Shown piece by piece: positions 36,777-42,967 of a stretch of 42,967 nucleotides of DNA; position 1 is the first letter of the stretch, and every line of letters starts with the position of its first letter. Under the pieces are notes generated by a model. It was not told where the DNA came from. It searched no databases and was given only the letters and a program-made list of their open reading frames with translations. A program made the position numbers and the translations under genes. Source of the stretch: Alphaproteobacteria bacterium (GTDB taxonomy: Bacteria > Pseudomonadota > Alphaproteobacteria > Rhodospirillales > Casp-alpha2). The stretch lies in NCBI GenBank assembly GCA_014382345.1, contig JACNJX010000075.1, positions 1-42,967 of the forward strand, given 5' to 3'.

Positions 36777-38615
36777 TCAGGCGACCCGCCTTTTCGTCCT
36801 GGCGTCGTCTTCGTCGAATAGTTCGGTCAGGTTGCGCATCATGGTGCCGCCCAGCTCTTCGGCGTCAATCAGCGTCACCGCGCGACGGTAATAGCGGGTG
36901 ACGTCGTGGCCGATGCCGATAGCGGTCAGTTCCACGTCGGATCGGGTTTCGATCCAGTGAATGACCTCGCGTAAATGGCGCTCCAGGTAGTTCCCGGGAT
37001 TGGCGCTGAGCGTGGCGTCGTCGACCGGGGCGCCGTCGGAGATCACCATCAGGATGCGGCGTTGTTCGGGCCGGGCGAGCAGGCGCTGGTGGGCCCACAA
37101 CAGAGCCTCACCGTCGATGTTTTCCTTCAACAATCCTTCGCGCAGCATTAAGCCTAAATTCTTGCGCGCGCGGCGCCAGGGCGTATCGGCGGCTTTGTAG
37201 ACGATGTGGCGCAGATCGTTGATGCGTCCGGGGTTTTTCGGTTTGTCGGCGTTGACCCATTGTTCCCGTGATTGGCCGCCTTTCCAGGACCGGGTGGTAA
37301 AGCCGAGGATCTCTACCTTGACACCGCACCGCTCAAGGGTGCGGGCCAGGATATCGGCGCTCATGGCGGCGACCGTAATGGGGCGGCCGCGCATGGAACC
37401 GGAATTGTCGATCAGCAGGGTGACAACGGTGTCGCGAAATTCGGTTTCGGATTCCTGTTTGAAACTCAACGGATGGAGCGGATTGGCGATAATCCTGGCC
37501 AGCCGCCCGGCGTCGAGAATGCCTTCCTCCAGGTCGAAGTCCCAGTTCCGTGTCTGCAAGGCCATCAGGCGGCGCTGCAAACGGTTGGCGAGCCGGGAAA
37601 CGACGCCTTGCAGATGGGATAGCTGTTGGTCGAGCTGATGGCGAAGGCGCGCCAGTTCATCCATTTCGCACAGGCTGTCGGCCTCCACGATCTCGTCATA
37701 GGCGGTGGTATAGGCCTTGTAGGCGCTTGAACCGGCGGGGTCGTTGATCATCCACGGCCGGTCCCACTGCGAAGGTCCGGCGGGCTCCTCGTCTCCATCG
37801 CCGGGCATGAAGTCGTCGCCGCCGTCGGAATGGGTTCCGTCGTCCATGGAATCTGTCTCGCCGCGTTCGCCGGCCATGCCGCCGTCGGCTTCGGACGCGG
37901 AATCGTCACTGTCTTCCTGATCCTGGCTATCTTCTTCGGCGTTGTCGTCTTGTGCCTCGTCGTCGGGGTCCGTGGACTCGGCATGGTCGTCGAACAAATC
38001 CAGGTTATCGATCAGCTTCGCCAACTGGGTGGCGAAGGCGTCCTGGTCATCGGCGATGTCGGCCAATTTTCCGAGACCGCCTTTCAGGCGTTTGTCCAGC
38101 CATTGCCGCCACACGCCGGTCATGCCTTCGGCGGATTTTGGCGGGGCCTTGCCGGTCAACTGCTGGCGGGAGAGGATCGCAAGCGCGTCCGCCAGGTCGG
38201 CTTCCTTGCGTTCCGACACGCCGGCAAAACCCTTGGCGCGGCAGCGTTCTTCCAGCAGCGCGTCCAGATTGTCGGAAACGCCGGCCATGCGCCGGGCGCC
38301 CAGGCTTTCACAACGGACTTGTTCTACGGCGTCATAAATCGCGCGCGCTTCCGCGCCATTGGGCTGGTGGCGTTTGTGTACGGTTTCGTCGTGGTATTGC
38401 CGGCGTAGCGCCAATGCGTCCGAAATGCCGCGCAATTTGATCAGGGTCTCTTTGTTTACCTGCGGCGGCGGGGTGGGCAGGCTGACCATGTCCCCGTTCA
38501 GAGACGCACCGCTGTGGCCGAACTGGACGCTGATCTCTGGTTTCCCCGTCAGCGCCTTGCAGGCAGCGGCGGTTACCCGTTTCAGAAGGTCGGAGGTGGC
38601 TTCGCTTGGAGGCAC
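36777..38615 (-). CDS. cobT: Cobaltochelatase subunit CobT
   Basis: 612 residues. An N-terminal CobT domain is followed by a very acidic linker (about 207-280, rich in Asp, Glu, Ser) and a C-terminal von Willebrand A domain with a complete MIDAS start, [11 protein letters not shown] (D403, S405, S407). With CobS it forms the AAA+ chaperone ring that drives CobN to insert cobalt into hydrogenobyrinate a,c-diamide in aerobic B12 synthesis. CobN is not in this window. The GTG start at 38615 has a weak AAGGA 10 bases upstream; the repeat element ends just 21 bases before it. Confidence 0.96.
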   Translation of the reverse strand: MPPSEATSDLLKRVTAAACKALTGKPEISVQFGHSGASLNGDMVSLPTPPPQVNKETLIKLRGISDALALRRQYHDETVHKRHQPNGAEARAIYDAVEQVRCESLGARRMAGVSDNLDALLEERCRAKGFAGVSERKEADLADALAILSRQQLTGKAPPKSAEGMTGVWRQWLDKRLKGGLGKLADIADDQDAFATQLAKLIDNLDLFDDHAESTDPDDEAQDDNAEEDSQDQEDSDDSASEADGGMAGERGETDSMDDGTHSDGGDDFMPGDGDEEPAGPSQWDRPWMINDPAGSSAYKAYTTAYDEIVEADSLCEMDELARLRHQLDQQLSHLQGVVSRLANRLQRRLMALQTRNWDFDLEEGILDAGRLARIIANPLHPLSFKQESETEFRDTVVTLLIDNSGSMRGRPITVAAMSADILARTLERCGVKVEILGFTTRSWKGGQSREQWVNADKPKNPGRINDLRHIVYKAADTPWRRARKNLGLMLREGLLKENIDGEALLWAHQRLLARPEQRRILMVISDGAPVDDATLSANPGNYLERHLREVIHWIETRSDVELTAIGIGHDVTRYYRRAVTLIDAEELGGTMMRNLTELFDEDDARTKRRVA

Positions 38616-38636
38616 GAGTCTTAAGTCCTTATGGCC

Positions 38637-38743
38637 CTAGAGCATTTTCTCTTCACTCGCGTTCACCCAAAAGGCTCTATGTCTTTGTTTTAGACGCAAA
38701 TCCGTCGTCGCGGATGAGTCCATCCGCTCGGGACTTGCTCTAG
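38637..38743. repeat. 107-bp repeat-like element with inverted ends between cobT and cobS
   Basis: The ends are CTAGAGCA (38637-38644) and TGCTCTAG (38736-38743), a perfect 8-bp inverted repeat. Inside, GCGGATG/CATCCGC forms a hairpin with a four-base loop (38710-38727). The right end overlaps the cobS stop codon. The structure resembles small palindromic intergenic repeats of alphaproteobacteria (MITE- or REP-like). No transposase is present. A second genomic copy was not available for comparison. Confidence 0.6.
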
Positions 38744-39741
38744 TTAACCTCTTGAATAACGGATTCCGGCAATTCTTCGCCCATGCAGCGCTGATAGTAT
38801 TCCGCCACCACGGGCCTCTCTACCTCGTCGCACTTGTTGAGGAACGTCAGCCGGAAAGCAAAAGCCGTATCGCCGAAAATTTCCGTGTTCTCCGCCCAGG
38901 TCATCACCGTGCGGGGCGACATGACGGTGGAAATATCGCCATTCATGAAACCGGCGCGGGTCAGGTCGGCGACTTCGACCATGGCACTGGCTCTTTCGCG
39001 GCCTTCCTTGGAATTGTAGGACGGCACCTTGGACAGAACGATTTCCAGTTCATCGTCGTGGGGCAGGTAGTTCAGGGTGGCGACGATGTTCCAGCGATCC
39101 ATCTGGCCCTGGTTGATCTGCTGGGTGCCGTGATACAGCCCCGTGGTGTCGCCCAGCCCGATCGTGTTGGTTGTCGAAAACAGGCGGAAATAAGGGTTCG
39201 GGCGCATCACCCGGTTCTGGTCCAGAAGCGTCAATTTTCCTTCCACTTCCAGCACACGCTGGATCACGAACATCACGTCGGGGCGGCCCGCGTCGTATTC
39301 GTCGAAGACAAGAGCGGCCGGGTTCTGCAACGCCCACGGCAGGATTCCTTCGCGGAATTCCGTTACCTGCTGGCCGTCGCGAAGCACGATGGCGTCCTTG
39401 CCGATCAGGTCGATGCGGCTGATATGGCTGTCCAGATTGACCCGCACGCACGGCCAGTTCAGCCGCGCCGCCACCTGTTCGATGTGGGTCGATTTTCCGG
39501 TGCCGTGGTAGCCCTGCACCATGACCCGGCGGTTATGAGCGAAGCCGGCCAGGATGGCGAGCGTCGTGTCATGGTCGAAGCGATAGGCGTCATCGGTCTC
39601 CGGAACGTGCTCTTCGGCTTCGCTGAAGGCGGGAACCTCCATGTCGCTTTCGATGCCGAACAGCTGGCGAACGGACACCATCATGTCCGGCTTTTGTCGG
39701 GCCAACTGGCTGGTCGTGTCTATGGTCGCGGTGTCGCTCAT
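38740..39741 (-). CDS. cobS: Cobaltochelatase subunit CobS
   Basis: 333 residues, an AAA+ ATPase. Walker A is GYHGTGKST (77-85), Walker B is [13 protein letters not shown], and the sensor segment [21 protein letters not shown] is typical. It works with CobT as the ATP-hydrolysing part of cobalt chelatase in cobalamin synthesis. It is transcribed before cobT; the stop codon is part of the repeat element between them. No strong ribosome site precedes ATG 39741. Confidence 0.96.
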   Translation of the reverse strand: MSDTATIDTTSQLARQKPDMMVSVRQLFGIESDMEVPAFSEAEEHVPETDDAYRFDHDTTLAILAGFAHNRRVMVQGYHGTGKSTHIEQVAARLNWPCVRVNLDSHISRIDLIGKDAIVLRDGQQVTEFREGILPWALQNPAALVFDEYDAGRPDVMFVIQRVLEVEGKLTLLDQNRVMRPNPYFRLFSTTNTIGLGDTTGLYHGTQQINQGQMDRWNIVATLNYLPHDDELEIVLSKVPSYNSKEGRERASAMVEVADLTRAGFMNGDISTVMSPRTVMTWAENTEIFGDTAFAFRLTFLNKCDEVERPVVAEYYQRCMGEELPESVIQEVN

Positions 39742-39882
39742 GGGTCAAAGTTCCGGAAAATAAAAAAGATAACGTTGGGTAATGAGTAATTTGGGAATAA
39801 CGCTCCCGATACGCAAGGGCGTACGTCAAAGGGGCCGTTTCGTCAAGGGAACGGGGGCGTGAAACCCCGCTTAAAGGCCCTC

Positions 39883-40473
39883 TTACAGGCCGATCATGGC
39901 AAGGATAATCTGGTAGGCTTCGTTGATTTCCTTGATTTTCTCTTCCGCCGCCTTGTCGCCGCCGTTGGTGTCGGGATGGTGAAGCTTGACCAGTTCTTTA
40001 TAGCGCGCCTTGACGGTATCGCCGGTAACCGGGGACGATAGATTAAAGACGGCGACGGCCCAGGCCTCCCGGGTGCCCGGTTTGGCGTTGCCGCCGGGCC
40101 GGTCGGGCGTATTACCGTCCTGCTCCCAGTCGGGCCCGAACGGCCCCATTTGGTTGATTGCGTCCTCGGCAGACAACTTGCTGCCCAAGGGCCAGCTCGG
40201 GCGCTCCCAAACCGTGTCGTGGCGGACATCGGCCTCGACTTCGGCGTCGCTCATGCCGTCGTAATAGTTCCAGCTCTTGTTGTACTGGCGGACATGACCC
40301 AGGCAAAACAGGTGGTAGTCCTTCAATTGGTCACGGGATTTCGGGGCCCGGTAGACGCCTTCGTCCCGGCACCCTGGCCAGTCGCAGCAGCGAACACTCG
40401 GTTCCTCGTCCCGGTAACCGTTCAGCGTTTGCAGGTTTAATGAGCTTCCCATAATCACAAAACTATGAGCCAT
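39883..40473 (-). CDS. J-domain protein (DnaJ-like) with N-terminal Cys/His region
   Basis: 196 residues. The C-terminal 60 residues are a J domain with KELVKLHHPDTNGGD (HPD motif) and INEAYQIIL. The N-terminal part has CCDWPGC and YHLFCLGHVRQYN, which could be a metal site, and an NYYDGMSDAEVE motif. It is the usual upstream neighbour of cobS in alphaproteobacteria; a role in assembling the chelatase is suggested but unproven. ATG 40452 is an alternative start. Confidence 0.9.
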   Translation of the reverse strand: MAHSFVIMGSSLNLQTLNGYRDEEPSVRCCDWPGCRDEGVYRAPKSRDQLKDYHLFCLGHVRQYNKSWNYYDGMSDAEVEADVRHDTVWERPSWPLGSKLSAEDAINQMGPFGPDWEQDGNTPDRPGGNAKPGTREAWAVAVFNLSSPVTGDTVKARYKELVKLHHPDTNGGDKAAEEKIKEINEAYQIILAMIGL

Positions 40474-40523
40474 CTCCCGAAACCTGACAAGCGGCGGAAC
40501 AAAAATTTCAAACTTGACCCTTT

Positions 40524-41468
40524 TTATTTCAAAGGGTTAGAGGCTCTCGCCCGCCTCAAATCATTCAGGCTGACGGTCAATACGCCGGTGAGAATTAATA
40601 CCAGGGCGGATATCGCACTAAAGGTCAGGACTTCGCCCAGTAAAAGGGTTGAAAAAAGAACACCGAGAACGGGCACACCCATGGAGCCGATCGCGGTGTT
40701 CATGGCCGGCAGCTCGCTGGAAACTGTCAGGTAGGCCCAGAAACAGAATCCCGAAGCGACAGGGCCGTTATAGGCCATAATCGCCAACATGGTTGGAGTC
40801 CACGGGATGTCCGGGGCGCCTTCGAAAACCAGGGCGGCGATGACAAGCAGAACTGACCCTATAAACAACTGCCACGGCACCAGCTGGATGAGTGGTGCAA
40901 TGCCGGTATTGCGCCGCATGAGGATGATGGCGATGGCAAAACTGACGGACGCCACCAGCATGAAGCCATTGCCGATCATCAAATTCTGGTCGGTATAATC
41001 AAAGCCTGCCGGATTAAACAATATGGTGATGCCGACCAGACCAAGGCCCAAACCAGCCAGATTGACCAGGCTGAGCTTTTCGCCCAGGAAAAAAAACGCC
41101 AGGGGAGCGACCCATAGAGGCATGGAAAACACCATAATCGCCGAGTGCCCGGCACCGAGGAAAAGCAGGCCGGTGTGAATTAACGCCGTTGGAAGGGCGA
41201 TCTGAAAAATCGCGATAGTGATGAGAATGGTCCAGTCCGCCCGGACCGGAAGGCGCAGCCGCCCCTGATGGGCCAAAATGCCGAACAGAAAAAGCGAGCC
41301 CAGAAACATGCGGATCGCAGCGAACCATAACGGGGATAATTGCTGAACCCCCAGTTTCATGATTGGCCAGTTTACGCCCCAGAAAACGATCACCAGGCAC
41401 AGAAGAAAATACAGGCGGCCCTTGGTAAAGCCCCTGGGGCCGGAATGTGAGTTAATGTTAATAGCCAA
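40524..41468 (-). CDS. EamA/DMT-family transporter
   Basis: 314 residues with ten hydrophobic segments in two EamA halves. FWGVNWPIMKLGVQQLSPLWFAAIRMFLG in the first half is the typical opening, where W-x-x-N/P and R are conserved. Substrate unknown. It is not close to the other EamA gene at 15574, and no operon partner is evident; it ends 50 bases before the J-domain gene starts on the same strand. Confidence 0.9.
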   Translation of the reverse strand: MAININSHSGPRGFTKGRLYFLLCLVIVFWGVNWPIMKLGVQQLSPLWFAAIRMFLGSLFLFGILAHQGRLRLPVRADWTILITIAIFQIALPTALIHTGLLFLGAGHSAIMVFSMPLWVAPLAFFFLGEKLSLVNLAGLGLGLVGITILFNPAGFDYTDQNLMIGNGFMLVASVSFAIAIILMRRNTGIAPLIQLVPWQLFIGSVLLVIAALVFEGAPDIPWTPTMLAIMAYNGPVASGFCFWAYLTVSSELPAMNTAIGSMGVPVLGVLFSTLLLGEVLTFSAISALVLILTGVLTVSLNDLRRARASNPLK

Positions 41469-41708
41469 CTATACCCATCTGCCTACTTGCCATACGATTG
41501 TATTTTGTTGGAGTATCACCCTCTATAACAAGCCTCGCCATCCATAAAGGTTTGACTAACATACTGCTTTTTGAAGGATTAAAGAAATTCCTGCCAATTG
41601 TCTTGTATGGTTTGTCTATACTGGAAATTCCGGGATAAAAAATAAAGGGGGCTTGAATATTCCGCTGGCCACGCGACAATTACTAAGGATAAGGCCGCAG
41701 GGAATATC

Positions 41709-41996
41709 ATGAAGGCAAAATTGATTAGTAAAAACGTAACAATAAACGGGCGGCGGACCTCGCTTCGGCTTGAGCAGGCCAGTTGGGAAGCGCTTGGCGA
41801 TATTTGCCAGTGTGAAGGCCTGACCATTCATGAGCTGTGTTCGTTGATCGAAAATCGCCGCGATGGCGCCAGCCGGACGTCCGCTGTGCGGGCCTTTGTC
41901 GTTTCCTATTACCGGGCCGTGGCGGCGGAATACGGGGCCTTGCAGCGGGGCGTGGCATCCATGTTGCTGCCGGAACTTGCCTCCCGAAACTCTTAA
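41709..41996 (+). CDS. Ribbon-helix-helix domain protein
   Basis: 95 residues. RLEQASWEALGDICQCEGLTIHELCSLIE gives the RHH helices of the alphaproteobacterial RHH_4 type: a short N-terminal strand (SKNVTINGRRTSLRL) then two helices, followed by SAVRAFVVSYYRA. Proteins of this fold bind DNA as dimers. AGGGAA lies 7 bases before the ATG. No partner toxin gene is next to it, so an antitoxin role is not supported. The 240-bp gap in front holds nothing I recognise. Confidence 0.85.
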   Translation: MKAKLISKNVTINGRRTSLRLEQASWEALGDICQCEGLTIHELCSLIENRRDGASRTSAVRAFVVSYYRAVAAEYGALQRGVASMLLPELASRNS

Positions 41997-42021
41997 ATCC
42001 GCACCGCCTCTTTCCCGGGAC

Positions 42022-42570
42022 TCAGGTTTCCTTATAAAAATCCGGCCAGATTTTTTTAACGATTTGGCTGTCGCGGGCATAGGCGTGGCAGGAATTTAAC
42101 TGCGGCGGTTCTTTTCCCGGTTCGGCTGCCTTGCGTTTTTCCCTGGCGGTGAGAACGGTTTGATGGGCGGTGACCGCCATCGGCCCGACAACCAGATCCG
42201 TCAGGTGAACGCACCCCTTAACGCCGCCCATTCGCTTAACCACGTCGCGCCGCCAGCCTGGGGCTATGACGGCGCCTTCCAGTGAGGAAAAAACGGAGGT
42301 GATATCCCCACACAGGGAATAGGGCGACAAATTGGTTGAAGCCTCGGCCTTATGGACAACCAAATCGTCATCCACGGTCAGGCGGATTTCCATATCATGG
42401 ATCGGCTCACCGCTGGCAACGCCGCCCCGGTCGAAATTTTCGAAGGAATAGGTTTTGGTATCGACGATTCGTCCTTCGATATCCCACAGGCCGTCGTCGC
42501 GTTGGTATCCCTTGCATTGAATGTCGCGCGTATGGAGGTGTTTGCGGGGCTGTGGTTTCGTCAACGCCAT
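42022..42570 (-). CDS. DUF2889 domain protein
   Basis: 182 residues from ATG 42570, with AGGA 8 bases upstream; the frame is open to 42627. HTRDIQCKGYQRDDGLWDIEG and GEPIHDMEIRLTVDD are the hallmarks of DUF2889, and GGVKGCVHLTDLV is the conserved Cys/His end. The conserved Cys and His may bind a metal. Function unknown. It is convergent with the RHH gene, 25 bases apart. Confidence 0.85.
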   Translation of the reverse strand: MALTKPQPRKHLHTRDIQCKGYQRDDGLWDIEGRIVDTKTYSFENFDRGGVASGEPIHDMEIRLTVDDDLVVHKAEASTNLSPYSLCGDITSVFSSLEGAVIAPGWRRDVVKRMGGVKGCVHLTDLVVGPMAVTAHQTVLTAREKRKAAEPGKEPPQLNSCHAYARDSQIVKKIWPDFYKET

Positions 42571-42669
42571 GGTGGAAATCCTGATAGTTGGTTGTCCTAA
42601 GGCCGCAAGCCATACCGCACAGGCCAATGACGGCCAAGGCGGAACAGGCTAACAGCGGACACCGTTATA

Positions 42670-42967
42670 TCAGGCGCCGTAGCGGTCGCCAAAAACGAAA
42701 GCTTCCGTTTCCCGAATGTTTTCTTCCAGGGTCGACTTGGCTGCCATATACAAGTCGCGGATCGACACCATGCCGACGCATATGCCCCCATCCACCACCG
42801 ACAGGTAACCGTAATTGCGCAACTGCATCAGTGCCAGGGCGTCAGCCGCAGGATCAGCGGGCACCAGGGTGTCGGGGTTCGCGGACGTGTTGTGACTAAG
42901 CAACGCTTCCCTGGGAGCCCGAGCCTGGGCGAGGGCGCGCCGGGTGAGGTGCCGCGCGGCAGAGACG
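42670..42967 (-). CDS. CBS-domain protein, N-terminus outside the window
   Basis: The frame is open to the window end, so the 5' part is missing. Residues read RHLTRRALAQARAPREALLS, which looks like the end of a first CBS domain (normally T-x-R-D-I...LA), then a second one: ADALALMQLRNYGYLSVVDGG...VGMVSIRDL. The end is a helix (MAAKSTLEEN) and a short tail. CBS pairs bind adenosine ligands and often regulate other proteins. No partner is visible. Confidence 0.82.
   Translation of the reverse strand, partial: VSAARHLTRRALAQARAPREALLSHNTSANPDTLVPADPAADALALMQLRNYGYLSVVDGGICVGMVSIRDLYMAAKSTLEENIRETEAFVFGDRYGA

Noticed and set aside
38752-39789. 345-residue open frame on the + strand
   Set aside because: Antisense to cobS and its upstream region; His-rich shadow frame.
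41709-41996. Toxin-antitoxin system at the RHH gene
   Set aside because: No toxin-sized gene is adjacent on the same strand; the neighbour is a DUF2889 gene running the other way.

Overview
The window looks like chromosome of a free-living alphaproteobacterium, most likely of the Rhodospirillales. The evidence is the aerobic cobaltochelatase pair cobT/cobS next to a J-domain gene, a bioBAFD operon, a TakP-like TRAP transporter, cytochrome c', ribbon-helix-helix and DUF2889 proteins typical of alphaproteobacteria, frequent GTG/TTG starts, and moderately high GC. I see no tRNA or rRNA, no CRISPR array, no insertion sequence and no prophage. It is mostly core and metabolic sequence, with a few unusual proteins and regulatory sites.

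Layout. Positions 1-5000 hold the end of an O-antigen ligase-like protein, a MATE exporter, a secreted amidohydrolase-fold protein that lacks the usual HxH, a MarR regulator flanked by two palindromes, and an unrecognised FliL-like membrane protein. Positions 5000-9050, all on the minus strand, hold cytochrome c', a di-heme cytochrome c, a LysM protein, and psd-pssA for phosphatidylethanolamine synthesis. Positions 9190-13860 hold a LOG-family enzyme, two unrelated isocitrate dehydrogenases transcribed divergently from one 234-bp region, and a small membrane protein. Positions 13900-21350 form a minus-strand TRAP operon in the order dctP, hairpin, dctQ, dctM, eamA, ggt. Both permeases are oversized, and DctM carries a C-terminal tail of about 330 residues.

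Positions 21600-27550 encode a periplasmic molybdopterin enzyme of the polysulfide/thiosulfate/tetrathionate reductase type: a 4Fe-4S subunit, an NrfD-type membrane subunit, a catalytic subunit and a TorD chaperone. A TauE/SafE permease lies upstream. A TTGAC-N4-GTCAA box with a well-placed -10 element suggests control by an Fnr/Dnr-type regulator. Positions 27600-31750 are the biotin operon bioB-bioA-bioF-bioD; bioF appears to start at a rare ATT codon. Positions 31850-32300 hold rpmB, with a terminator-like hairpin in its leader and a clear terminator behind it. Positions 32400-36700 hold a soluble multi-PAS histidine kinase, a secreted NHL-repeat protein and a peroxiredoxin. Positions 36770-40470 hold cobT, cobS and a J-domain gene, with a 107-bp repeat-like element between cobT and cobS. 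The right end has an EamA transporter, a ribbon-helix-helix protein, a DUF2889 protein and a truncated CBS-domain protein.

The functional picture is respiration that can switch to a sulfur-oxyanion type acceptor at low oxygen, uptake of organic acids by TRAP, and self-sufficient late biotin and cobalamin synthesis. The least explained items are the DctM tail, the FliL-like protein, the HxH-less amidohydrolase, the rpmB leader hairpin and the element between cobT and cobS.
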